64,000 nucleotides of DNA from CAVVSQ01 sp963848825 (GCA_963848825.1 CAWKFA010000015.1:868001-932000); one strand, 5' to 3'. Counted from the stretch's first letter, positions 41,195 to 52,613 are shown. Made by a program: numbers and translations. The notes: a model not told the origin generated them from the sequence alone.

Positions 41195-42358
41195 ATGCTA
41201 AACACGCTCCAGGTCCAAATCGACGCGCTCGATCAGAAGCATCCCGAGCGCACCTCACGCCTCGTGGACATGATCTTGACCAGCGCCGTCGCCTGTACTG
41301 CCAGCGACATTCATTTCGAGCCTACCTATCAGACGCTGGAAGTCCGCTTTCGTCTAGACGGTGTCTTGCAGCGCGTGGCGACCTTGAACCGGGAGCTCGC
41401 GGCCAACGTCGTTGCCAGGCTTAAAGTGATGGCGGAATTGCTGACGTATCGTCAGGATGTTCCACAAGAAGGCCGGCTGGTCGACGGCCAGGCCCGCTTT
41501 GGCCTGGACATGCGTGTGAGCACGTTCCCCACCATTCATGGCGAGAAGGCGGCCATACGGCTCTTTGGCAGCGGCGCCAACATTCTGGACCTGGAGCAGG
41601 TCGGCTTGCCGGGGGCTCTTCTGGAAGAATTGCGGACTTTATTTCTGCAGCGTACGGGCGCGATCTTCTTGACGGGCCCCAGCGGTAGCGGCAAAACGAC
41701 GACGCTCTATGCCTGCCTACGTCACCTGCTGCGCGAAAGCAGCGGAGGACGGCATATCGTCACCATAGAAGATCCCGTGGAACAGGTGCTCGAAGGAATC
41801 AGTCAGGCCCAGGCACGCCCGGGCACGGAATTCGACTTTGCCCGCGGCTTGCGAAGTCTGTTGCGGCAGGATCCAGAAATCATCATGGTGGGCGAGGTGC
41901 GTGACCCGGAAACCGCGCATATCACCATTGAGGCGGCACTGACCGGACACCTGGTGCTAAGCACCCTGCATGCCGGCTCCGCCTGCGGCGTCATCAGCCG
42001 GCTGCTGGATATGGGCATCGAAACTTATCTTCTCACCAGCGGCCTCAAGGGCATCGTGAACCAGCGCCTGGTGCGCCGCCTCTGCCCAGGCTGTCGTCGA
42101 AACACCGACACCGGCTGGGAAGCAGCCGGCTGCGAACAGTGCCTCATGACGGGCTATCACGGCCGTCTCTTGCTGGCGGAGCTGGTAACACTGGATGGCC
42201 CACTGAGGCAAGCTATTCTGGACCGCGCCGACACACTGACCATGGAACGCCACGCCCACGAATCCGGCCGGCCGACGCTATGGTCCGTGGCGGACGCCGC
42301 GCTGGCGGAAGGACGGACGACACGCGCGGAATTGGACCGCGTGCTGGGTCCGCGCTAG
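41195..42358 (+). CDS. Short PulE/GspE-type secretion ATPase
   Basis: 387 aa cytoplasmic hexameric ATPase of type II secretion/type IV pilus systems. Present are Walker A GPSGSGKTT, the Asp box HIVTIEDPVE, Walker B IIMVGEVRDPETA and the His box TGHLVLSTLHAGS. The CM zinc element has two CxxC-type pairs (LCPGC ... GCEQC). The usual ~150-residue N-terminal GspE/MshEN domain is missing: the protein starts directly with the N2 subdomain (SDIHFEPTYQTLEVRFRLDG). Ribosome binding site GAGGG lies just before ATG 41195. No gspF/gspG-like neighbours are present, although the DUF1559 gene at 54.6 kb is prepilin-like. Confidence 0.88.
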   Translation: MLNTLQVQIDALDQKHPERTSRLVDMILTSAVACTASDIHFEPTYQTLEVRFRLDGVLQRVATLNRELAANVVARLKVMAELLTYRQDVPQEGRLVDGQARFGLDMRVSTFPTIHGEKAAIRLFGSGANILDLEQVGLPGALLEELRTLFLQRTGAIFLTGPSGSGKTTTLYACLRHLLRESSGGRHIVTIEDPVEQVLEGISQAQARPGTEFDFARGLRSLLRQDPEIIMVGEVRDPETAHITIEAALTGHLVLSTLHAGSACGVISRLLDMGIETYLLTSGLKGIVNQRLVRRLCPGCRRNTDTGWEAAGCEQCLMTGYHGRLLLAELVTLDGPLRQAILDRADTLTMERHAHESGRPTLWSVADAALAEGRTTRAELDRVLGPR

Positions 42359-42407
42359 CTAGCGGAGCAGCAGAAGGACTGGCATAGAGCCCACGCTCAT
42401 CTCTGAA

Positions 42408-42426
42408 GACGGGAAGATATCCCGTC
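42408..42426. terminator. Hairpin between convergent genes
   Basis: GACGGGA (42408-42414) and TCCCGTC (42420-42426) form a perfect 7-base-pair stem around a 5-base loop. It lies between the PulE stop and the stop of the minus-strand secreted protein and lacks a T-tract. It is plausible as a weak bidirectional terminator. Confidence 0.5.
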
Positions 42427-42427
42427 T

Positions 42428-43188
42428 CTATCGCGTTGGCGGCCCATACGTGGCTTTCAAGTTCTTTTCACCACCGAAGAGCCGAAAGATCGGGCCAAAG
42501 TAGGCGCCGCTGCGTGGTGACACCAAATCGCGATAGATAATGGGATACTCATCGAGCCCCATGCCGAGCCGACCCAGGCGTGTACCTCATCCCCCATCAC
42601 CCAGGGCCGGAACTTTTTAGTGATGGCAAAGCTGGCCATTTCTCCAAAGCCCGGCTCGGCCACGCGCAATTTAATTCCCGGCGTCATGCTGCTAACCGCG
42701 TGGATGCAGTTACTGACGCGGTTGGATCGGCGGCCCATGTCGTCTGCCTTGTAACGTACCTGACCACTTTCCAGGAGGTTTACCTGACGCATGGCGTAGT
42801 CGTATAGTTCTTTCTGAATTTGCTGTGGGCCCCACATCGATACGCGTTCGCCGTTGCGGTAGGCATAGCAGAGCGTTTCTTCCAGGCCGAAATTATGGCC
42901 CCGTTCAGGGAAGAGGGCGTTCGTGCGCACGATCAGGTTCGCGGGCAACCAGCTAATGGTGTGAGCCTCGAGGTTGGCGGTTGCGGGGCAAGCGTCGTCC
43001 CCCGGCCACGTGACGCGCACAAACGTCGCGAAGCTATGGGCATAATTGGGCCGGTTGGGTATCTGCTGCGAGCCAAAGACGAGCATGTAATAGGCCTCGC
43101 CCCCCTCGGCAGAGCAGGCCGACGAGAGCATGAGGATAAATGTTGCGAAAGTGAGGACGGACTTTCTGAAAGTGGGTTTGTTAATCAT
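42428..43188 (-). CDS. Secreted protein of unknown function
   Basis: ~253 aa after bridging a shift near 42560; the restored C-terminus reads LDEYPIIYRDLVSPRSGAYF ... YGPPTR and stops at 42428. The signal peptide is KSVLTFATFILMLSSACSA. The mature part begins YYMLVFGSQQIPNRPNYAHS, followed by AHTISWLPANLIVRTNALFP and a short Cys-His site (VSNCIHAVSS). I recognise this as a type of exported hypothetical protein found in planctomycetes, with no assigned activity. It is preceded by 177 non-coding bases upstream of its start. Confidence 0.6.
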
Positions 43189-43365
43189 GGTGCCTGCTCA
43201 TGGTGGGGTGGTTACATGGGGGCGGAAATCGAGGCGACTTGCTCAAAATCGGCATGAATGCCCGGCTAAAATCGGCGACTTTGGCAAAAACGCGCGTTAT
43301 TGAGATGGCGAGGCTAGGAATTGGCGTAATGATCGGCGCCATGCGCGGCACCGGCAAATTGTTTC

Positions 43366-44501
43366 TTATTCGAAATGTTCGTCCGCTTGATGCAACTGGC
43401 CGATACCCGGGGTGTCGCCGTGTCCACGGACTGGTCTGCCAGTTATCGACCGGTCTTTGCTCGGGCAAGAAGGGTGGCACGGCAAGTAGGAAATACTGCG
43501 ACAAGGCCTGCAGGAAGGGCTCATACATTGCCCGCAATTCCTTGACGCGCCAGGGCCCGGCCCGGCTCGTCGTGCATCTCCAAACCTTCGCCGCACAATA
43601 GCACCCGGAGCTTTTGCAAAGTTGGCGCCGCCAGGCGTTCCGGCACTTCCTTTGGGGCCTTCAATTTGAACACCAGCGCCAGATCGACGGCGGCGTGGCG
43701 GGCCATGGCAAAGGTCAGTCTGCGCCTGGTAAGGATCGACGTCCTTGACGCTGGCGATGAGCAACGAACAGGTATCCAGGACCGCTGTCAGCGCGGCCAG
43801 CCACGATTGATTGTCGTGCTGGGATCGGTAGTAACTCAATACCGGATAAGACAGGTGGCTTTCTAGAACTTCCGCCGACCAGCGTTCCCATTCCGCGAGA
43901 AATGGGGTGATGGCGTGCATATTGTGGGCATGCGTGAGCCGTAACAGTAGCTGGGCGGCGCTCGGTGGCGAGCCCCCGCGGGCATCCAGCAGAGAAATGG
44001 TAACCTCGCGCTTGGAAAACGCCTGGTAGAGCACCGGCATATAGCCGATGACGCAGGCGAGAAAGGCGAATCCAAGTCCCGCTTCAAGTACGCTAAGCAC
44101 CCGTCCAAAGGACCCTGTGGGCGTCACGTCGCCGTAGCCGAGCGTAAAAAAGGTCGTGCCGCTAAAGTACAAATGGGTGGCAAAGCCGCGCCAGGCTCCA
44201 TGCCATGCATGGGAGAATCGAGCGCGGTGTGCCAGAGGGCGAAGCCGACGACCAGGCCCAAAACCCAGATCGCGAACAGCCCTAGCACGGACAGAGGCCC
44301 GAAGCAGCTAAGGAAGGTTTCCCGCCGTTTGCCGGCAAAGAGGTTAGACAGTACCCGCCATAACCGCCAGACGTGGTGATAATAAAACCGCGCGAACCGA
44401 AAAGGACGGATAACGCGGCGTGGCAGGATCATCGCCTCGAAGCCATCCAGAAGGACGATGAAAATCAGCACAACGCTCAGCAGCGCGAGGAAAAAGCTCA
44501 T
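43366..44501 (-). CDS. Two-pore-domain-type potassium channel (Ion_trans_2)
   Basis: ~378 aa, interrupted by about four shifts (near 44190, 43710, 43545 and 43400). The N-terminal membrane segments are FFLALLSVVLIFIVLLDGFE and VLGLFAIWVLGLVVGFALW. A pore helix and selectivity filter TTFFTLGYGDVTPTG follow, then a last helix (EAGLGFAFLACVIGYMPVLY). The GYGD filter is the K+ signature. The C-terminal ~220 aa are cytosolic and helical (LLRLTHAHNMHAITPFLAEW), without a recognisable RCK domain. The exact C-terminus is uncertain because of the clustered shifts. It is downstream of and co-directional with the DUF362 gene. Confidence 0.7.
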
Positions 44502-44554
44502 GGCGTAAGGATAGCGATTGGCGCGGCGTAATTCACGTCGTGGTGTGCGCCAGC

Positions 44555-45555
44555 CTACGCCGACTTTTTAACGCACAGCTCTTTTAAATGCGGTACCGTG
44601 TCGAAAGGCTGCATCAGGTCCGCGATGGTTTCACCCAGTTGCGGTATCTCGGCAGTGCTGAGGCGGCCAAGCTTTTTCATGGCGCCCAGGCCCAAATACG
44701 CAATCTTGAGCGGATCGAGCATCATCAGACGGCAGCAGGTGGCATCGACGGCCAGCAAATCGTGGCCCATCATCAGGGCGCCGAACGGTTTGGCGGTGCC
44801 ATTGAGCGGCCCGTCCCCTTCCATGCCGACAATAGCCGTCCACGATGGCAGGTTCGGGCGTCCGCGTGAGGGCGATATCGACAATGCTGTTGTCAATGCC
44901 GCGCCAGTGCAGCTCATTTTTGGGCCAGCCGTAGCAGATGCCGGGAAGCGTGCCGAAGAGGTTCTTGAGCGACAGCGTGGCACCGGCCCAGTGGTGCGTC
45001 TTTAATTTTGGGCAGCGAGATCAGTACTTCGGCGGTCGCGATCGTGCGCGCCATGTACAGGTATTCCAGCCCCGTGAGCCGGCCGAGATTCGGCAGCTTC
45101 ACCGGCTCATCGTGATTGATGTCGACGAAGGGCACATTGTGCGCCGTGAGCACGTCCCCCAGGCCGCTGGCGCTGACAAGATATTCGACATTTCGCCAGT
45201 GTCCAGGCCCCTCGGCCACGATGATTTCGCTGGCGCCCTCCCGTTTGCAGAATTCGATGACCGCCGCGACGACCGCGGGGTTGGTGTTGATCACCTTGTC
45301 GCGATGATATTCGACCAGGTTCGGCTTGAGGACCACGCGTTTGCCCTTGAGGGGCACCTGTTCGCGGAAGTGCTCGAATTGTTTTTGCAAGATCGCGGTC
45401 AGGTCCTGGCCATAATCACTTGCCCTGGCAATGTGAACCGCCGATAACTCCGGCAGAGGTCGGAAACTACCGGCCGCCTTGACCGCCAGACCACGGAACC
45501 ACGTTCCCATCCGCTCGCCCAGGCTATGGGGCCGGCGGGTGCTGGGCGCGTTCAT
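44555..45555 (-). CDS. DUF362 domain protein
   Basis: ~333 aa when shifts near 45000 and 44835 are bridged; the repaired blocks read LPKIKTHHWAGATLSLKNLF and PAIVDGIVGMEGDGPLNGT, both typical of DUF362. Upstream landmarks are VVLKPNLVEYHRDKVINTNP and GASEIIVAEGPGHWRNVEYL. The iron-sulfur cysteine clusters found in some DUF362 proteins are absent. Start candidates are 45555 (MNAPSTRRPHS) and 45510 (MGTWFRGLAV). It starts 13 bases after the prenyltransferase-repeat gene, so the two are probably co-transcribed. The biochemical role is unknown. Confidence 0.75.
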
Positions 45556-45568
45556 CTTCGCTGGCGCT

Positions 45569-46508
45569 TCAGTCTTGCGCGGCCGGCGCGATGGCGGACG
45601 CTGGCAGACGGAAGAAGTTGCGCTGCTCGGTGGCGAGCGCCAGGGCCGTGAGCGCCTGGCGCAGCGGCGCGGGCTTGGTCCAGTTGATCTGTTGGCGGCT
45701 GTCGTGGGCGGCAAGAATTGCCGTATCAATCCGCGGAATGGCCTCCTCGACACCGGGGAGGGACGGATACAAGCTCGAGCGCCAGCTTGATCCAGCACAG
45801 GTGTTCGAGATCGCCGCATTCGCTTTGGCTTATCAGGTAACCCGCGGCGGCATTGACTCGGGGATGGTTTTCGATGCCCGCCGCTGCTTGCAGAGCCAGT
45901 AACAATAATGCGGTCGGGCCGGGAATCGGTTCGGTAAGTTTGCCGAGGATGCGGCGGTTGCCGTAATTGATGCCGCCCGAGTCCATGGCGCGATCCAGAA
46001 GCAGCTTGGTTCCTTCGCGAACGCGCGGGTGGTTACCCTGGCCGACATAGCGTAATGCCAGGCACGCCCACGCAGTGGGCTCGACCCAGGAGAAGTTTCC
46101 TTCGGCCCATGGCCAGCCCGTCAACTGCATGTCGATATCGTGAAGTTCGCCACTCTCGAGCTTGGGCGGCACCTGCCCGCGCATTTCCAGGAGATACCCG
46201 GCTGTTTGTTGCAAGGCTTCCGCGGACTCGCCCAGGCAGGCACGCGTAAACAGCACGAGTGACGTGGGCCAGATGGCCTCGACGCGACCATTTGCCAGGC
46301 GATAACTGCCGTCGCTCACGGCCCACTTGGCCAAAAAGCCGCCGGCTTTCGCTGAGGGCCTCCTGAAATCTGTCGCGCTGCAGCGACAGGGCCAGCATTC
46401 CGAAGCAAGTTGGCTCCAGTTGCGCGCCTGGCCGGGGGCGTAACCCCACCCGCCTTCGGGATGGGCCTGCTGCTCCAAAGTGGTCAGAAATGATGAGACG
46501 TCGTGCAC
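45569..46508 (-). CDS. Prenyltransferase/squalene-oxidase-repeat protein
   Basis: ~313 aa across shifts near 46405, 46345 and 45770. The alpha/alpha-barrel repeats carry the family's Gly-Trp/Gly-Tyr motifs: EGGWGYAPGQ, SDGSYRLANGRVEAIWPTSL, EGNFSWVEPTAWACLALRY and SGGINYGNRRILG. This is the terpenoid-cyclase/prenyltransferase barrel, but the DXDD catalytic motif of squalene-hopene cyclases is not seen, so enzymatic activity is doubtful. I favour the GTG at 46508 because GGGGG stands 5-10 bases before it; a TTG at 46562 is also open. It is divergent from the CHAT/STAND gene. Confidence 0.65.
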
Positions 46509-46599
46509 GGCAACCCCCGCAAAAACACTGCTACCCTGAAAGGAGTGTAGTACATAAATCAAATGCGTGCTTTAAATGATCGATGGGAAGGAGATAGCG

Positions 46600-49500
46600 G
46601 TGGCGCGCGTAGTTTGTCAAGTCCTGCACCGGCCGGGTCGGCTCACTTTTGTCTGGTCGGAAGGGGCCGCCTTCTTCGAACCCTATCACCTGGAGGGACA
46701 GGAACTAGCGTTCTTTTACGAAGCTGCTCGAACCGCTCGGGCCGTCTTGGCTCGTGCCACCGTATCCGAAAGCCCTCAGTCCGCCCACGAATTGGCCCAG
46801 GCAGGTTACGACCTCTATCAGGCTATATTTCGTACCAAAACCAAGGATCCCCAGGCGCATGAAGTTGAGCAGTGGCTGCAAAACCTGCGTGCCGCGAACA
46901 ATGTCGAAGCCATCGATCTGCTGGGCGATAAGCCGGGAGTTGTTCCCTGGAACGTCGTGTACGACTGTGTACCACTGGCGGAACAGCTACGCTCCGGCGA
47001 TCCGGCCGGACTGAAGCCGTTTTGGGGTTTTCAATACTCCTTGGGTGTCGGGAAACGGGTCAATCCACTGCGGGTCGGCTGTGTGCTGGACAGTCCGACC
47101 ATCCTCCTTGTCGCGGACGGCGATTTGCTTGAACAACTGCCCGGCGAACAAAAGAACCTGCTCGGCGACTGGGCGATTGCCCATGAGCTGACAGTTGTCG
47201 ATTCCATCGAAGCAATGGCAGGCAAGCTGCGCCAGGAAGCACCGGACATCCTTTATCTATTCGGCCGGTTGACGGGCGCTGCGCTTTATATCGGCGAAGA
47301 AAACATCACTCCACGGCAGATAAGTGAGTTGCTACTATCCGCGCGCGCGGGCAATCCTGATCCAGTCGTGTTTCTGCAGGTAGGCGCCGACACGGACAAT
47401 ACCGTTTCCGAAAGCGGCCTGGCCAGCTGGCAGGCGTTTCTGATGGCAGCCACGTCCACGCTCGCTGGCGCCGTCCTCTGTGAGGTGCCGGTTACACCCG
47501 CGCAGGCCAATAGTTTTGGCGTTGAAGCACTGACGCGGTTTGTTCAGAATCAGGGCCTGGGGGACGCGCTCAAGCAAGCACGCGTCGGCCAGGGCCTGGC
47601 CGCGCTGGCCTACACGCGCCTTTTGTCCGTCGCATGTCAAAATCGCGGGCGACGATAGCACCGATCCGGACGTTCCCGGGCCGGCGCTGTTGCCCTTGCC
47701 GGAATATCCCTATCGCCCGCTGCTCGCCTATGACAGCGAAGACCGGGCCTTGTTCACCGGCCGGGAAAACGACATCGTACGGTGTGCCGGGCTCGTGGAT
47801 GAGGCGGATACGCACGGGCTCTTGCTCCATGGCGCGGGCGGCGTCGGCAAATCTTCATTCCTGCGCGCTGGTTTGATTCCGCATCTGGAAACCGAGGCTG
47901 TTGGTTATTTCGCCCTGCGTGATCGACGGCCCGAGGAAGCCATCGGCAGCGAGAGCGACTACCCCATCGTGGCCTTACGGCCCGGGCTTGACCTCGTCGG
48001 CCAGCTTGCCGAGGCGCTTGGTGTTTTTTGCGCCAGCCCTACGTCTACACGACGCCTGTGGGCAACCTGGTCAGCGTGGACCTGCCAGGGTCCTTGCAGG
48101 CGCTTGTTGGTGACGGCCCCCCTGAACCCGCCGATGTTTGGCGGATACTCCATGACGAACCTGATGGCCTGGCACGCTTACTCGACGTCCTTACGCGCAG
48201 ACTGCCTTTCGATCTGGTCCTCGTCATCGAGCAAGGCGACGAACTTGTTCTGCAGCGCACGGGGCCCGCGCCAAAAGACGGCGCCGCGAGCTGGAGGCGC
48301 TGAGCAGCGTGCTTCGCTCGGCGGCGCGCTGCAAGGTGGTCCTCGCCGTGCGGACGGAATACCTGGGCCGGCTCATGGATCACATGGAAGGCGGCGCGCA
48401 GGACTGGCGTTCGTTCTTCCTCGCGGAGCTGAGTGAAGAGCAAATGCTGCAGGCCATTTTATTGCCCACCGTCGCTGAGCCGGTGCCCTACGCGAGCGAC
48501 ATACCCGCCCAGACTTACCGTTTCGCTTATGAGACGGACGTGGCCATCAAGATCGTGAGCGACGTGCGCACTGCAGCCCTGGAAAAACGCCGCAGCCCGC
48601 TGCCGCTCTTGCAGGCCATCTGCGCCGAGCTCTACGAACGCGCAAAAAGCGCAACGACGAGTTAATCACCAAGGCCGACCGTAAGGCCCAGGGGCCGGCC
48701 GACCAGGCGGTGGTTCGTCTCGTTGCCAATAAGATCAAGGAACTTCCCATTCCGCCGCGTGATCGCCCCGCCCTGCGCAAGGTGATGGAGGCGCTCTACA
48801 CGAGCCATACCAACGGGGCCCTCACCCGGGCGCTTGTGCCCGTAGCCGAGTTGGCCAGGGACTGGAAGAGCACCACGCCGCTCGAGAACGTCGTCGATGC
48901 CGCAGCCGACGAGGGCTTGATCGAGGTAAACCAGTTGCTGGTCAGAGGCCAGCCCGAGATTTTTCTCGGCCTGCCCCAGGATGCGCTGGCGCAAACCGCG
49001 GCGAGCTGGGATGAGGACCGCAAACGCCGCGCCTATGGACGTAGCCGAATTCAGGACACGCTCTGGATCATGATTCCCATGTTGTTTTTGGCGGCGGCCA
49101 TTGCCTTTACGGTGACGCGCAATTTCTTTGGCTTGCCCGCGACTGACATGCGTGACATCGACGCGGCGCTGGCGCAGGGCCAGAAGCTCGACCCCGGGGC
49201 TCCTTATATCAAGGTTAAACGCGAGGAACTGGAGGAGAGGCTGCGGCTGGCCGACCTTCAGGAAATGCAACTGGAGCGGGCCCGCTGGCCCTTGTATGTC
49301 GGTGACCTCGTTCGCGCGGAACAGGCCTGGAATAACGACAATCCGCTGCTGGCCCGGCAAATCCTGCTCACCCAGCAAGAAGTCAAAAAGCTCGACCTGC
49401 GCGATTTTGAATGGTACTACCTCTGGAACAAGATCGTCGGCAAGGGGCCCGACGCCGCTGGCCACAAGGGCATCATCACTAGCGTGGCGATTGCGCCCGA

Positions 49501-51325
49501 TGGCGCTATCGGCGCCTCGGCTTCCACGGATGGCGTGGTGAAAATATGGGACCTGGCGCAGGGAAAAGAGATCGGAGCGTTCGATGGCAAGGCGGGAGCG
49601 CTCGCCGCCATCTCCTTTGCGCCCGACGGCAAAACACTGGCCAGCGGCGGCGACGACAAGCTCATCCGGCTCTGGCGCGTCAATATCGGGCCGGTGGGCC
49701 TGGACAAGGCCGAACCGCAAACTCTCGCTGGCCACACCGACAAGATACGTGCACTGGCCTTTGGTACCGATGGGCTGGTTTCAGGCGGAGCCGACGGGCA
49801 AGTCATCACCTGGGACCTTGCCAAGCGCGCCGTGGGCAAGGACTTCAAGGAACATAAAGCCGCCATTGCGGCACTGGCGCTCGCGCCGGACGGCAAAACG
49901 ATCGCCTCGGCGGCCGACGATACCATCCTCCTTCACGACGGCGCGAAAACGCTGCAAACCATCAAGACTGCCGGCCCGGTTTCGGCGTTGGCTTATTCCC
50001 TGGACGGCAAAACATTGGCGTCGGGCGGCATGGAAAAACAGGGAAGCCTGGAACGCGGTATGATCCGCTTCTGGGACACCGCTACCGGTAAAGCGACCGG
50101 CACGCCGCTACAACATGCTAGCGGTGTCTTTTGCCTGGCTTACGTGCCGAACACCAAGCTCCTGGCCAGCGCCGGCAAGGATAATTTTCTACGCGTCTGG
50201 GACCCCGCGGCCGGCCTAGAAGTCTCCCGCTACAAAGGCCATGTCGGCTGGATTGGAACATTCGCGGTCTCAGCCAAGGGCACGACGTTCTTCTCCGGCT
50301 CCCGCGACGGCAGCATCAAGATCTGGAGCTCCTCGCCGCCGGACGTCATCAGCGCCCACGAAGGACCTGCCACGGCCGTCCTCTTTTATCCCGACGACAA
50401 GGCCATCATCTCGGGTGGACGCGACGGCGCGGTCATTTTTTGGGACCCTGCCACCGGCAAACCTCTCGCCAAGCTCACTGGAGTGGGCGGCGTTACCAGT
50501 CTGGCGTTTTCTTCCAAAACTGCTTCCGGCATCCTGGCGGCCGGCATTTGGAACGACAAGAATGAAGGGGAAGTTCGCCTGTGGGAAGTGACCTGGGACG
50601 GCAAGGAAGGTGTCAAAACCAAGGAGCTACCCACGCTCAAGGGACACACCAAAGGGGTGACGTGTGTGGCTTTTGCGCCAGATGGCAAAACCCTGGCCTC
50701 TGGAAGTGTTGATAAGACAGCCGTCATCTGGGACATGCCCACGGGACAGCAAAAGGCTGTCCTCAAGGGACATGAAGGAGAGATTCGCTGCCTGGCATTC
50801 CCGAGCGAGGGAGAACCGGTCCTGATGACGGGTGACAGCGAGGGAATGATTCGCCAATGGGATGTCAAGGCCGGCAAGGAACTTCGTCCCCCCCTCCAGG
50901 CTCATGCAGGCGCGGTAAACGCGGTTGGCTATTTTTTCGGCTTCCTGGGGTTCGTGACAGCGGGCGAAGATCACAGCACCAAATTCTGGGTTTGGAACCC
51001 TACCGATGCCGCCAAGGTCCGCAATTTATTGCGTTCCAATACACAGGGCGTGACGTCGCTGGTTTTCAGTCCCGACCGAAAACTGCTGGTGACCGGGAGC
51101 CTCGATCAATCAATCAAGTTATTCAATTCGCAGATCGAAGAAAAACACCCCGCCGGCCCGCGGCCCACGCCCTTTTTCGGCATGGAGCGATTTACGTTCA
51201 CGGGTCTAAACACCGCCATTCGAGCCGTGGCAGCTGCTCCAGGCGGTACCACCCTGGCAGGCGCCGGTGAAGATGGCACGATTCGACTATGGCGCGCGGC
51301 TCCATCAAATTCTATGGCGCCCTGA
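46600..51325 (+). CDS. CHAT-like / STAND NTPase / transmembrane / WD40 giant protein
   Basis: ~1575 aa, read across four shifts (near 47630, 48040, 48280 and 48655). The GTG at 46600 has AAGGAG at 46588-46593; an ATG at 46576 lacks such a site. Order: a CHAT-like domain (residues ~130-350, ending LGDALKQARVGQGLAALAYT); a linker PLPEYPYRPLLAYDSEDRAL; an nSTAND-type NTPase with FTGREND and Walker A LLHGAGGVGKSSFLRAG, and a Walker-B-like LVLVIEQGDELV; a winged-helix-like region; one membrane helix (DTLWIMIPMLFLAAAIAFTV); and about 14 WD40 repeats (VKIWDLAQGKE ... IRLWRAAPS), enough for two seven-bladed propellers. In the CHAT-like part the usual His (CHG) and Cys (NAC) positions read LFGRLTG and LQVGAD, so protease activity is doubtful. 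It converges with the CE15 gene, with only one base between the stops. Confidence 0.78.
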
Positions 51326-51326
51326 T

Positions 51327-52613
51327 TCACTTACTTTTTCGGCTTCCCTGCTTGAAATGCCGATCCGCGAACTCGAGGAAGGCAGTCCACTCCGTAGGCG
51401 TTGCCATGTGTCCGCCGGTGTGGTAGCTCCAGGCAAGATCGCCGTACATAATAATCTTGTCGACGGGCGGCAATTCCTTGACGCCCAGGTCCCTGGCGCC
51501 GACGAGCCTGTAAGCCGGGCCGGCGTGGACCAGGCCGAGAAACATGCCGACCGGGTCCATCCACTGATCGGTCGTGCCGCCGTTGACGAAGAGCCCTCGC
51601 GGGGCCACCAGTGCGATCAGCATATGGCTGTCCACCGGCATGTCGTTCCAGCGTCCCACCCACTTTTGATAGTTGCCGGCAAGTTGCCAGGAATAGTTTT
51701 GCGCCATGTCATCAACGGTCTCGCCCCAATCGCGACGGGCCAGCGCTGCGGCCGCCTCGCCGCTGACCGCCGGAAATGCCGCCATGACACGCTCATCCTG
51801 AGCGGCTGCCCAGAGCGCCGTTCGCCCCAGCCGCGAAGTCCCCTGAATGCCGACGCACCTGGCGTCGATGGCATGATCGGTTTCGAAATAATCAATGATC
51901 CGGCTGACACCCCAGGCCCAGGCGCTGATCGAACCCCATTCATCCGCATCGGGCTTGGTTTGGCCCGGCCGCAATGTCAAGCCGATGACACCCTTGTCGA
52001 ACTGGTTGTTTTGGTCCGGCTGGATGTCGGTATAGCTAAAGGAGGCGTAGGCGGAGCCTTTGCCGAGCACTAGGCCGCCGACAGGGCCCAACGTCCCGCC
52101 TTTGCCGAAGCCAATCATCAATATAACCGGGACCGGACCGTTGGCTTTGGCCGGGATGAACAGGCTTAAATTGATCTTGGGCGCCCCGGCCTTGTCCGAC
52201 ATGGTCCCGACGACTTTCTTGAGAATGGCCGTCCCGTCGGCCGCCTTGTCATCCGTGGAAACAACCTCCCATTTCACTTTGGGGGCGTTCTCGGGAACGC
52301 GGCCAAAAATCTCGGTTTGGAAGAGCTTGAGAATTTCCGGCCGCCGCTTCTTGAACCACATCTCGGCGGTCGTGACCGGCTCGCCGTTGGCCATTTTGAG
52401 CAACTCGGGCAGCTTATAAGGCTTGATCCTCGACTCGTCATAATTCGAGACGTGCCCTGTTTTGGCGGCATAGCGGATGGGGTTCTTGTTGGCGTCTGTT
52501 TTGGGAAGCGACTTGGGATCGATTTTTTTGTCCGGCTGTTGCTGCTGGGCCAAGCCCAACAGGGCAGTGCCGAGCAGCCATGCCAGCGCCGCGAAGTTCG
52601 TCAAGCTTCGCAT
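51327..52613 (-). CDS. Carbohydrate esterase family 15-like (glucuronoyl/acetylxylan esterase) protein
   Basis: 428 aa secreted alpha/beta hydrolase (signal FAALAWLLGTALLGLAQ). The nucleophile serine lies in GIQGTSRLGRTALWAA, which matches the G-x-S-R-x-G-(K/R) elbow of CE15. Next come AVSGEAAAALARRDWGETVD, the equivalent of the family's GSGGAALSRRNFGE block, and a late His in YHTGGHMATP. CE15 enzymes cleave ester links between glucuronoxylan and lignin, but bacterial members vary in substrate. The cysteine often preceding the nucleophile is not present (GTSR). No polysaccharide-utilisation genes adjoin it. Confidence 0.85.
   Translation of the reverse strand: MRSLTNFAALAWLLGTALLGLAQQQQPDKKIDPKSLPKTDANKNPIRYAAKTGHVSNYDESRIKPYKLPELLKMANGEPVTTAEMWFKKRRPEILKLFQTEIFGRVPENAPKVKWEVVSTDDKAADGTAILKKVVGTMSDKAGAPKINLSLFIPAKANGPVPVILMIGFGKGGTLGPVGGLVLGKGSAYASFSYTDIQPDQNNQFDKGVIGLTLRPGQTKPDADEWGSISAWAWGVSRIIDYFETDHAIDARCVGIQGTSRLGRTALWAAAQDERVMAAFPAVSGEAAAALARRDWGETVDDMAQNYSWQLAGNYQKWVGRWNDMPVDSHMLIALVAPRGLFVNGGTTDQWMDPVGMFLGLVHAGPAYRLVGARDLGVKELPPVDKIIMYGDLAWSYHTGGHMATPTEWTAFLEFADRHFKQGSRKSK

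Noticed and set aside
43181..43537. Separate small gene at the 3' end of the K+ channel gene
   Set aside because: Its N-terminal ~55 codons (MYEPFLQALSQYFLLAVPPF) continue the channel's C-terminal domain through a frameshift; the rest runs into non-coding sequence.
46576..47658. CHAT-like region as a separate 360 aa protein
   Set aside because: The frame ends inside a region where the next frame continues directly with a typical inter-domain linker (PLPEYPYRPL) and the STAND domain. Another three similar shifts follow, so one gene with sequencing indels is more economical.
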